A stretch of 13,860 nucleotides of DNA from JAVVRP01 sp036654655 (GTDB lineage: Bacteria > Bacillota > Clostridia > Christensenellales > UBA1242): positions 1 to 13,860 of the forward strand of contig JAVVRP010000017.1 of assembly GCA_036654655.1 (NCBI GenBank), given 5' to 3'. Positions within the stretch are counted from its first letter, which is position 1. Each line of letters opens with the position of its first letter. Positions 5,948-13,366 of the stretch are shown here, in pieces. The translations under genes were made by a program, and so were the position numbers. The notes below the pieces were generated by a model that did not search any database, was not told the DNA's origin, and saw nothing but the letters and a program-made list of their open reading frames with translations.

Positions 5948-8317
5948 ATGTCATTTTCATATGCTAACCCTGGTTCTGGACCTAGTGCAGGCGGAATTGG
6001 CTGGTTTAATTTTGGAAATATTGTGTTAAATCCCGGCGATTCTTATCTTGGGCTAACCGGCACACTAAATGATGGCTCAACTGTAACGTTTGACCTTTCC
6101 GTGCCATCAACTTCATCAATGACTTTTGATGCAGTAGGCGCACCAGTTACAGGGCATTTTGGTTACACAAACTACACAGGGGTTCTTGGTAATGTACTTT
6201 TGCAAAACCGAAGAATAGGTACGCTTGACCCTGCTATCATTAATTTAAACAATATTGTTGTTAAGGACCCAGACGGAAATATTGTTACAAACTACACAAC
6301 TTTGGTTTCGGATGCCGAAGAAACAAACGTGGGCGAACAATGGATTTGGAACACAGACGGTGGAGTTTGGCAACAATTTACGTTACTTGGTGGAACACCA
6401 CCAACACTTACGGGATTAGGCACCACAACTGCAACAATAACTGGCAACTCTCAGGCTTTTGCGGGAGATTATGTTTTAAGCACTCAATCGCCTAAAAATT
6501 TAAATCTTTCACTAATAACTGCCGGGGGATTGGAGGCTCTTGCTGTTGGATTTGCGGTGACAAAGATTCAGGTTTGTAAAAACATTGGTGACCGTATTAA
6601 TTCTGCCGACCAATTTGTGCTTAACATTGCTGGTTCGCCTAACAACCAAGTTATCACAACTGGTTCTGTTGATGGCATGCAATCGCCTTGCGCAATTGTT
6701 TATGGCAATGCGGGAAACACTTACACCATTAGTGAACAAATGGCGCCTGGTAGCGTTAGCCCACTTTCGGCCTACACTCAAACAATTTCTGCTGTAAACA
6801 TTTCGGCTGGTGGCAGTGTGCCCCCTACGGGAAGTTTGCCAATAAACTTTACCCCCGCTCTTGGAGATATTGTTAAATATACAATTTTGAACTCTGCGCC
6901 CGAGGTGTTTAAAAAAAGCGTTGACAAAACGTTTGCTAAACCCGGTGACGTTTTAACTTACACTGTAACAGGAATAAATCCAAATAACTATCCTATTTCG
7001 GGAGTTGTGTTCACCGACCCACTTCCTGCTGGCACAACGTATATTGGAAATCTTGTGGTAAGCGTTCCATACACGGGAACAAATCCTGCAAGTGGCTTAA
7101 CTCTTACCATGCCTGCAAACAGCACGGTAACCGCATCTTATCAGGTTCAGGTTTTGCCTAACGCTCCCATTACAAACCCAATTGTTAATATTGCATCTGC
7201 CGTTGTTCCTGGTGGAACATCGGGCAGTACTAATCCGGTTTCAACGCAAATTAATTATGCAGATTTAACAACCGCAGGCAATGTTGTTAAATCCGTGGTT
7301 CCTGCGTTTGCTCAGTTTGGTGACACTTTAACGTACACCATCACATTGCATAACACAGGCAATGTTCCCGCAAACAACGTTGTTGTAACTGATATTATCC
7401 CAATTGGAACAACCTATGTTGCAGGCTCAACCACAGCAACCGTGCCATTTACAGGCAACCCAACAAGCGTTATCACACTTACAAACCCAATTCCCGCTGG
7501 CGGAGTTGTTACCATAACATTTAAGGTAAAACTTGCAAACAATGCCCCTGTCATTAACCCTATTCCAAACAGTGCCAAGGTTGATTACGCGTACACCGTG
7601 GACCCAAGCGACCCTAACGGAGTAACAGCAAGTGGAAACAGTAACACAGTGGCAACACCAGTTTCCACTGCTAAACTTTCATTAGTAAAATCTGCCAGCG
7701 AAAGCCTTGGCTATGTTGGAGATTTAATAACTTACAATATTGCAGTAACAAACACAGGCAATGTTCCCGCAGATAATGTTGTAATATCTGACCCAATTCC
7801 AAGCGGTACAACTTATGTTTCAGGTTCGCTCAACGTGTCCGTGCCGTACACTGGCACTTTGCCAACAATTAATCTTACAAGCAACATTTTGCCAGGGCAA
7901 ACCATTACTCTGTCTTATCAAGTAAAGGTAAATGCCATCCCTAATCCTAACCCAATTGTGAACATTGCAAAGGCAGATTTCACTTTTACCACTAACCCAA
8001 GTTCGCCTAACTCAGTATCGGGCAAAAGCGAAAGCAATGGTGCAAGCACAATAATTTTTACAAATAACTATCGCCAGCAAATAAGCGACCTGATTGCATC
8101 AATAGCGCTAGAAGAAACCGCTCTTGGAAATATAGCAAACGCAGAAGGTGCTAAAATACAAAAGTTTTTAGCCATGCCAAATATTACAAACCAACAACTT
8201 CTTTGCTTAAATAAAAGCGTTACCGATATGACAAACGCAACAACTTTGTTAGAATCAGTTTTGATGCAAAAATTAAGTGTTGTTGATTGCCAAATAGATG
8301 GCTCACCAAAATGCTAA
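5948..8317 (+). CDS. Large surface-type protein: CshA-like domain, three DUF11-type repeats, C-terminal module (789 residues)
   Basis: Domains in order are as follows. Residues 1 to about 195 are the domain shared with the 291-residue protein (IGWFNFGNIVLNPGDSYLGL, GEQWIWNTDGG). Residues about 200-312 are a beta domain of SpaA/SdrD type. Three DUF11-type repeats start near 317, 440 and 575, each with a GDxLTYTxT-like strand and a DP.PAGTTYxxG-type turn. From about residue 707 to the end is a diverged helical module (NIANAEGAKIQKFLAMPNIT). It ends in cysteines (VVDCQIDGSPKC) that could join disulfides with the cysteine-rich neighbours. DUF11 repeats usually form extracellular stalks, yet there is no signal peptide or LPXTG. 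AAAGGAG lies seven bases before the ATG. I infer a spore-surface stalk protein; its N-terminal ligand is unknown. Confidence 0.82.
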   Translation: MSFSYANPGSGPSAGGIGWFNFGNIVLNPGDSYLGLTGTLNDGSTVTFDLSVPSTSSMTFDAVGAPVTGHFGYTNYTGVLGNVLLQNRRIGTLDPAIINLNNIVVKDPDGNIVTNYTTLVSDAEETNVGEQWIWNTDGGVWQQFTLLGGTPPTLTGLGTTTATITGNSQAFAGDYVLSTQSPKNLNLSLITAGGLEALAVGFAVTKIQVCKNIGDRINSADQFVLNIAGSPNNQVITTGSVDGMQSPCAIVYGNAGNTYTISEQMAPGSVSPLSAYTQTISAVNISAGGSVPPTGSLPINFTPALGDIVKYTILNSAPEVFKKSVDKTFAKPGDVLTYTVTGINPNNYPISGVVFTDPLPAGTTYIGNLVVSVPYTGTNPASGLTLTMPANSTVTASYQVQVLPNAPITNPIVNIASAVVPGGTSGSTNPVSTQINYADLTTAGNVVKSVVPAFAQFGDTLTYTITLHNTGNVPANNVVVTDIIPIGTTYVAGSTTATVPFTGNPTSVITLTNPIPAGGVVTITFKVKLANNAPVINPIPNSAKVDYAYTVDPSDPNGVTASGNSNTVATPVSTAKLSLVKSASESLGYVGDLITYNIAVTNTGNVPADNVVISDPIPSGTTYVSGSLNVSVPYTGTLPTINLTSNILPGQTITLSYQVKVNAIPNPNPIVNIAKADFTFTTNPSSPNSVSGKSESNGASTIIFTNNYRQQISDLIASIALEETALGNIANAEGAKIQKFLAMPNITNQQLLCLNKSVTDMTNATTLLESVLMQKLSVVDCQIDGSPKC

Positions 8318-8454
8318 ATTTTTAAAATAAAAATTTTAACTTTAAAACTTTTATGTTTAATTACGTACAAAAGATATATCTTAACCCATAAATTATATTT
8401 GCAAAAAATATGTTAAAAATATTTGAGAAAAATATTAATAATTCAAATTACTTG

Positions 8455-8520
8455 TTAAAATAAAAATATTTCCATTACTTACATTTTAAAAATGTTTGTT
8501 TTGGAAATATTTTATTTTAA
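8455..8520. terminator. Large inverted repeat at the convergent junction, probable bidirectional terminator
   Basis: TTAAAATAAAAATATTTCC (8455-8473) pairs with the complementary stretch at 8503-8520, 18 pairs with one bulged A. The loop holds a second hairpin, ACATTTT (8481-8487) with AAAATGT (8489-8495). It lies between the ends of the plus-strand 789-residue gene and the minus-strand gmhA-like gene. T-rich sequence flanks both sides; GC content is low. Confidence 0.5.
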
Positions 8521-8582
8521 AACTTTTTAAGGTACTTTTTTAAGTAACAATTTTTAAATTGTGTTTATAAATAATTGCACTG

Positions 8583-9218
8583 TCAGTTTTCAAAAAACTC
8601 ATTTTCAAGACAAAGACACAACAAGTGATATAATTTAATATGATCTTCTTGCACTTCAAAGCATTCGCTTTTTGGGCTAATTAATGAAACATTTGCTTGT
8701 TCAACAACTTTTCCGCCATTACCACCAAGAAGACCAACAACTTTAATTCCTTTCATTTTTGCCACTTCACAAGCATGCAAAACATTTTTAGAATTTCCAC
8801 TTGTAGACACAGCCAAAAGGACATCTCCATTATCACCTAAAACGTTTAATAGTTGTGCAAAGACATACTCAAAATTGCAATCATTTGCAAACGCGCTGTT
8901 TAGGGCAGAAAAACTTGTAAGTGGAATGCATTTGATGCCACCTTGCAATGAAGAAAATAATTTTTGATTAGATTCACATATTTTTGTATCCCCAATTTTT
9001 TCTATCGTTCTTTTCAACTTGAAAGATTTTAAAAGTTCTCCTGAAATATGTTCACAATCAGAACAACTTCCTCCATTTCCGCAACAAAGAATTTTTTTGC
9101 CGTTTGCAATGCAGTTTATCAAAACTGTCATTGTTTTTTCAATGTCTTTTTTCATATGTGCTAAGTTTTCGTTATTTTGAATAAATTTTTCAATTTGGCT
9201 TTTTGTTGTATTTTTCAT
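8583..9218 (-). CDS. gmhA: Sedoheptulose 7-phosphate isomerase (GmhA-like, SIS domain)
   Basis: GmhA converts sedoheptulose 7-phosphate to D-glycero-D-manno-heptose 7-phosphate in the cytoplasm, the first step of NDP-heptose synthesis. The 211-residue protein is close to the family size (about 190-200). It has the SIS signature CGNGGSCSDCEHISGEL (residues 46-62), where the usual form is CGNGGSAADAQHxxxEL, the phosphate loop STSGNS (138-143) and QEDH (190-193). E61 and H193 match by motif the catalytic Glu and His of E. coli GmhA. It is the last gene of the heptose operon, 45 bases after the fused hddC-gmhB gene, with its own AAAGGA site. The unusual cysteines near the active site (C45, C46, C52, C55) are not typical. 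Another sugar-phosphate isomerase is possible, but the neighbours make heptose the clear choice. Confidence 0.85.
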   Translation of the reverse strand: MKNTTKSQIEKFIQNNENLAHMKKDIEKTMTVLINCIANGKKILCCGNGGSCSDCEHISGELLKSFKLKRTIEKIGDTKICESNQKLFSSLQGGIKCIPLTSFSALNSAFANDCNFEYVFAQLLNVLGDNGDVLLAVSTSGNSKNVLHACEVAKMKGIKVVGLLGGNGGKVVEQANVSLISPKSECFEVQEDHIKLYHLLCLCLENEFFEN

Positions 9219-9263
9219 GTTTTAAATTCCTTTTATTTTAATTTTATTAAAATTGATATTAAC

Positions 9264-10559
9264 CTATACTTTATTTTTTAAAATTTTTTTTACGGCAGAA
9301 AGAAGGTTTCGCGCTCTCTTGTCCGGCTTAACTTTCTTCTTGCATTTGGCATTTGACTTAACTAATATCGTTTTTAAGTTTGCATTTCTGCCAGTGTCAA
9401 CATCGGCATCGGTATCTCCCACAATATAACATTTTGATAAGTCTAAATTAAAATCTTTTTTAGCCTTTTCAATCAACCCTGTTTTAGGTTTTCTGCAAGA
9501 GCAATCAAACTTTAAACTTGAAACTTCTCCATCAAACCCTTTGTCAGGATGGTGTGGACAATAATATATGGCATCAACAAATGCTCCGTTTTCGCCCAAG
9601 ATCGTTTTTAATTTGTTGTGAATTTCTTCTAAAATTGAAATGGAGCATTCGCCCCTTGCAACGACTGGTTGATTTGTGACTACTATTGCTAAATATTGTG
9701 ATTTGTTTAACAACCTAATTGCCTTAATTGCATTTTTTAAAACAATCAAGTCTTCCGTTTTAGAAACAAATCCAATATATTTGTTTATGGTTCCGTCTCT
9801 ATCAAGAAAAACACATTTTTGCAAATTAATTAAGTTTTTCTTTTCTGGCAAGTTGTTTTTTAAATCTTTTTCTGCACCATAAAGTCTTTCGGGAGTTCCA
9901 ACATCTTTTAAATATTCAGGAGAAAAATAAGCGTAAACATTTTTATTTTCACCTATCAAGGAAGCTAAAAAATCTTTTTCGAAGTTGGCCTTTTTTGGGC
10001 AATCAAAATAATCGAGCGCTTTATTGTTTAAAATAAACAACCCGCCATTTACTAAATTATCATAATAATAGTTTCTTTTTTTTGCTTTATAATCAAATTT
10101 TATTACTTTGCAGTTTTCATCAGCCACAACTAAATCACTATCATATGGGTGAATATTGCTGTGAGCAAACAGAGTTGCTATTGCATTTTTTGTTTTATGA
10201 AATTCAAGCATTTTAAAAATATTAACATCAAAAAGCAAATCTCCTGAACACACAATAAAATCATCCTTTATTTCATTTTTAACATAAAACAAGGCCCCTG
10301 CTGAACCAAGAGGTTGCTTTTCTTCAATGTAATGAATTTTAACTCCATAATCTTCCCCATTTTTAAAATAATTTTTAATCACCTCTGAAAGATGGGATAC
10401 ACTTATAAAAAATTCGTCAACCTCATACTTTTTTAGTTGCAAAATAATTCGTTCCAGCAAAGGAACTCCCAAAACCTCAACCATTGGTTTTGGCACAACG
10501 TTTTTTGTTATCGCAGAAAGTCTTGTTCCCTTTCCGCCAGCCATAATAAATGCTTTCAC
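9264..10559 (-). CDS. Fused heptose-1-phosphate nucleotidyltransferase (HddC) and heptose bisphosphate phosphatase (GmhB)
   Basis: A 431-residue bifunctional protein. Residues 1 to about 235 are a nucleotidyltransferase with MAGGKGTRL (6-14), PKP (23-25), SGDLLFD (105-111) and NGG (171-173). It is expected to transfer GMP to D-glycero-alpha-D-manno-heptose 1-phosphate. Residues about 247-431 are a HAD phosphatase with FLDRDGT (nucleophile D253), VTNQP (294-298), the zinc-type ligands C334, H336, C353 and C355, and GDTDAD (381-386), as in GmhB, which removes the 7-phosphate of heptose 1,7-bisphosphate. The two are usually separate genes. I chose the GTG at 10559 because AGGAG (10572-10568) lies eight bases upstream; a TTG at 10583 would add eight residues before the conserved start MKAFIMAGGKG. 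That site overlaps the stop codon of the upstream kinase gene, suggesting translational coupling. GDP rather than another nucleotide is inferred from the pathway. Confidence 0.85.
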   Translation of the reverse strand: MKAFIMAGGKGTRLSAITKNVVPKPMVEVLGVPLLERIILQLKKYEVDEFFISVSHLSEVIKNYFKNGEDYGVKIHYIEEKQPLGSAGALFYVKNEIKDDFIVCSGDLLFDVNIFKMLEFHKTKNAIATLFAHSNIHPYDSDLVVADENCKVIKFDYKAKKRNYYYDNLVNGGLFILNNKALDYFDCPKKANFEKDFLASLIGENKNVYAYFSPEYLKDVGTPERLYGAEKDLKNNLPEKKNLINLQKCVFLDRDGTINKYIGFVSKTEDLIVLKNAIKAIRLLNKSQYLAIVVTNQPVVARGECSISILEEIHNKLKTILGENGAFVDAIYYCPHHPDKGFDGEVSSLKFDCSCRKPKTGLIEKAKKDFNLDLSKCYIVGDTDADVDTGRNANLKTILVKSNAKCKKKVKPDKRARNLLSAVKKILKNKV

Positions 10560-10570
10560 AAAATCAACTC

Positions 10571-11599
10571 CTAAATAATCCAACTTTCAACACCAACATC
10601 AGTAAATCCAACTGGAAATGTTTGACCAGCCAATGTTTTTAATGCATCAAGCATTTTTTGTCTGTTAATTGGATTAATGTTAATCATCATAAACCCACCC
10701 CCGCCGGCGCCAGAGATTTTAACAGCCTTTGCCCCATTTGCATTGACATAATCAACAACGCGTTCTATTTCTGGGTTTGTTATTGAATTTGATGTCTTTT
10801 TTTTGTTTTCCCAAGCGGTTTTTAAGATGTTTGAAAAATCATTAAATGAGCCATAAATAATGGCATTTTTCATTTCTAATGAACTTTGTTTTATTAAGTG
10901 CATTGCATCTATTGTTTGAACATTTTTATTTGAAGTGTTTTTAATCTGCTCAGAAATAATTTTAGATGAACTTCTGCTCCTGCCATTGTAGTAAAGAATT
11001 AAAGAACTTTCCAGTTCATTTATTATGTCTTTATTAAGCCTTAAAGAATTAATTACCACGCTTCCATTTTGCAAAAATTCCATGAAATTGAATCCACCAA
11101 AAACGGCGCAATATTGATCTTGTTTGCCACCTTTCAAATTTAAATCATTTCTTTCAATATCATATGCAAGTTGCGCTTTTTCATAGTTTGACAAATCAAT
11201 TTTTAGCCACTTACAAAAAGCCTCTAAAATTGCAACAACCATTGTTGAAGAAGTTCCAAGGCCAGAGCCACTTGGAGCATCGTTTGAAGTGTACATTTCA
11301 AATGACAAAGGTTTGTTGTTGTTAAAATCTTTGACAATTCTGTTGTAAACACCTTTGTGCAAAATGAGTTTTTCATCTTCAATTGGCAAAAAACTTTTGC
11401 TTTCAATTTCAATGTTATTCTGATTATCATAAGCAACAATTTTTATAATATTATTGTCAGTTGGAATTATTGTGCAATGTGCATACATGTTAATTGTAGC
11501 ATTAAAAACAGCACCTCCATAAAAGTCACTATATGACAATAAATCTGTTCCGCCACCAGCAAAACCAAGTCTAAGTGGTGCTCTACTTCTTATTTCCAT
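10571..11599 (-). CDS. hddA: D-glycero-alpha-D-manno-heptose 7-phosphate kinase (HddA-like, GHMP family)
   Basis: HddA phosphorylates D-glycero-D-manno-heptose 7-phosphate at C1 using ATP, giving the alpha 1,7-bisphosphate. The 342-residue protein matches the family size. It has the HddA/GHMP features SRAPLRLGFAGGGTDL at the N-terminus (residues 5-20), the ATP-binding PSGSGLGTSS (109-118), KGGKQDQY (156-163) with a candidate catalytic Asp, and the C-terminal KISGAGGGGFMM. The start is the ATG at 11599, preceded by a G-rich AAGGGGG site five bases away; a TTG at 11620 would add seven residues not conserved in the family. The ATG lies inside the end of the glycosyltransferase gene (17-base overlap), and the stop overlaps the next ribosome binding site, so these genes form one tightly coupled operon. 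Confidence 0.87.
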   Translation of the reverse strand: MEIRSRAPLRLGFAGGGTDLLSYSDFYGGAVFNATINMYAHCTIIPTDNNIIKIVAYDNQNNIEIESKSFLPIEDEKLILHKGVYNRIVKDFNNNKPLSFEMYTSNDAPSGSGLGTSSTMVVAILEAFCKWLKIDLSNYEKAQLAYDIERNDLNLKGGKQDQYCAVFGGFNFMEFLQNGSVVINSLRLNKDIINELESSLILYYNGRSRSSSKIISEQIKNTSNKNVQTIDAMHLIKQSSLEMKNAIIYGSFNDFSNILKTAWENKKKTSNSITNPEIERVVDYVNANGAKAVKISGAGGGGFMMININPINRQKMLDALKTLAGQTFPVGFTDVGVESWII

Positions 11600-12773
11600 G
11601 TGTTCCCCCTTTTTTAACAATTTCTTTAAGTCTTTCTTCCAGTTGCGTAGTGCAGTCTTTCCAATTTATGTATAAATCTCTTGTTGCGTTTTTGCCAACT
11701 TGTTTCAAGTTGCAAGGATTTCTTAAAGAATCACAAATTTTGTCAGCAAATGCTTCGATTGAATCTTTCGATAAAAATCCATTTACCCCATCTATTACGC
11801 CAGCGCCAGCGCACGAATTTTCAATAAACAAACCCGGCGTTGAATAAGACGCTGCCTCAACTTTAACGAGGCCGAAATTGTCATAAATGGAAGGAAAAAG
11901 AAGAAGATCACTTCGCGCAAAATATTGTGGGACTTCTTCGCGTTTTATAAATCCAGCAAAAATAACTTCATTCTCACTAAAACCAAGAGTCTTGCAAAGT
12001 TTTTTTAACTGATTTGTTTCAGATCCCTTGCCAACAATAAAAAACTTTATAGCAAAGCCACGGGATTTAACAAGTTTTAAACTTTTTAAAATAAAATCTA
12101 TTCTTTTAAGTTTCATTATCCTGCCAACATAAATTAAAACAAGATCCTTTTCTTTTAAATTAAATTTAATGTTTGCTTTTTCACGCAAGCCTTCCACATC
12201 ATCACATTTTTGAAGTTCAGTTCCATATGGCAAAATTGAAATTTTTCCATTATATCCATAAGACCTTGCCTGCATGGCAACTTGATCAGAGCAAACAAAA
12301 ATTTCATCAAACTTATTATAAAGTTTGCCAAGACGTCTTACAAAAAATTCTGCTAAACAATTAATTTTTAAAACATCTTTAAAAATCGGTCGCATATTTG
12401 AGTGAAATGTTGCGACTGCTGGAATATTTTGTTTTTTTGCAATTTTTAATGCAAACTTAGCCATTCCAAACGGAGAGTGAACATGCACAATGTCATATTT
12501 TTTAGACATTGTTTCCTTTTTAAATTTTCTATCAAATTTAGCAAGACCATAAAAACTGTTTATAATGGGAATTCTGATGCTTTTACATCTTTTAATCACG
12601 TATGGGAAAATATCCACATAATCTTTTCTGTTTTTGGGAACAGCAACTGTTAAATCGTGCGTTTTACACAAATTTAAACAATAATTATGCACGCAATTTA
12701 TTACCCCGTCAACGTCAGGCAAATAACAATCTATTGCTTCTAAAATTGAAATTTTCATTTGTTTGTTATCCAT
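11583..12773 (-). CDS. GT4-family glycosyltransferase
   Basis: A 396-residue GT-B fold retaining glycosyltransferase and first gene of the heptose operon. The N-terminal half shows the GT4 opening ISILEAIDCYLPDVDGVINC and DIVHVHSPFGMA. The C-terminal half has the nucleotide-sugar binding region YVGRIMKLKRIDFILKSL and PSIYDNFGLVKVEAAS. In the last motif the first Glu of the EX7E pair is Asp (D-x7-E), a variation that occurs in some GT4 enzymes. There is no signal peptide or membrane helix, so it acts on the cytoplasmic side. The donor is probably the GDP-heptose made by the downstream genes (inference from the operon); the acceptor is unknown and could be protein or lipid. AGAGG lies five bases before the ATG, and the gene overlaps the kinase gene by 17 bases. 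Confidence 0.85.
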   Translation of the reverse strand: MDNKQMKISILEAIDCYLPDVDGVINCVHNYCLNLCKTHDLTVAVPKNRKDYVDIFPYVIKRCKSIRIPIINSFYGLAKFDRKFKKETMSKKYDIVHVHSPFGMAKFALKIAKKQNIPAVATFHSNMRPIFKDVLKINCLAEFFVRRLGKLYNKFDEIFVCSDQVAMQARSYGYNGKISILPYGTELQKCDDVEGLREKANIKFNLKEKDLVLIYVGRIMKLKRIDFILKSLKLVKSRGFAIKFFIVGKGSETNQLKKLCKTLGFSENEVIFAGFIKREEVPQYFARSDLLLFPSIYDNFGLVKVEAASYSTPGLFIENSCAGAGVIDGVNGFLSKDSIEAFADKICDSLRNPCNLKQVGKNATRDLYINWKDCTTQLEERLKEIVKKGGTHGNKK

Positions 12774-12837
12774 TTAAACCTCTTTTAAACTTTTTGATTT
12801 ATATAGAAACTTTAATTATGATTCCTACATGTTTATC

Positions 12838-12853
12838 ATAAAATACATTTTAT
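12838..12853. promoter_or_regulatory. Palindrome in the leader of the heptose operon
   Basis: ATAAAAT (12838-12844) and ATTTTAT (12847-12853) form 7-base arms around a two-base centre. It lies about 25 bases downstream of the predicted transcription start of the heptose operon, a position suited to an operator. It matches no regulator box I can name. Confidence 0.3.
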
Positions 12854-12882
12854 CAGTTTTGTTTAACGAATACTATAATTTA

Positions 12883-12911
12883 TATATATCATTATAAATT
12901 CAACTTGTCAA
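12883..12911 (-). promoter_or_regulatory. Sigma-A promoter of the heptose operon
   Basis: On the minus strand a perfect TTGACA (12911-12906) is followed after 17 bases by TATATA (12888-12883). Initiation near 12876 would give a leader of about 100 bases before the ATG at 12773. Confidence 0.55.
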
Positions 12912-13322
12912 ATCATTTACCTTGTTGTTTTTTACAAAATAAAAATTAATAAATTTAGCACATTTTTGCGCACTGTTTTGCATTATTATTTCTTGTCGTC
13001 TAACATTTTATATTTACAAATTATCTTCATTTATTTTCAAAAAAACTAAATTTGTTTATGCAATTTTTTTTATATTGTTAAATAAAGTGGTGTGGCTCCA
13101 ATTTTTTGCATTTTCTGGACTTACAAATTTCATTATATTTTCATCATTTTCAAGTTAACTTTTTTAAAATTTTATTTTTTATATTTATTGCCACAGCGAC
13201 CCAAATTTTTAATAAGTGTTTAATATATCACTTGTGACAAAACAATAGTTAAACAAAAAAATAATTTTTAAAAAAATAAAAAAAGTTATGTAAATTAGTT
13301 GCATTATTTCAAATTTAAATAA

Positions 13323-13351
13323 TTGACAAATAAAATTTCTTATGATATTCT
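13323..13351 (+). promoter_or_regulatory. Promoter of tRNA-Ser
   Basis: A perfect TTGACA (13323-13328) is followed after 17 bases by TATTCT (13346-13351). Initiation would be about 8-10 bases before the mature 5' end of the tRNA at 13367. An overlapping TATGAT (13341) has a spacer too short to be used. Confidence 0.65.
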
Positions 13352-13366
13352 AAGGACGGCTCAAAT

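Larger units (their letters stand above)
12774..13366. other. AT-rich intergenic region between the heptose operon and tRNA-Ser
   Basis: Nearly 600 bases without a supported gene. It holds the minus-strand promoter of the heptose operon with its palindrome at the left end and the tRNA promoter at the right end. The only tidy frame in the middle is a 25-codon minus-strand ORF (13056-13133) without a ribosome binding site, which I do not accept. Confidence 0.65.

Noticed and set aside
812..8317. Sortase-anchored adhesin locus
   Set aside because: No LPXTG motif, C-terminal membrane helix or signal peptide is present in any of the large proteins, and no sortase gene is in the window.
10560..10583. 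TTG start adding eight residues to the HddC-GmhB fusion
   Set aside because: The GTG at 10559 has AGGAG eight bases upstream and matches the conserved family start; the TTG has no such site.
8583..11599. ADP-heptose (lipopolysaccharide-type) pathway
   Set aside because: There is no HldE-type ribokinase-family kinase or HldD epimerase; the kinase is a GHMP-type HddA, which belongs to the GDP-alpha-heptose branch.
11600..11620. TTG start adding seven residues to HddA
   Set aside because: The added residues are not family-like, and the ATG at 11599 is preceded by a G-rich ribosome binding site.
13056..13133. 25-codon minus-strand ORF in the large right-hand intergenic region
   Set aside because: It has no ribosome binding site, no recognisable features and is no longer than expected by chance.
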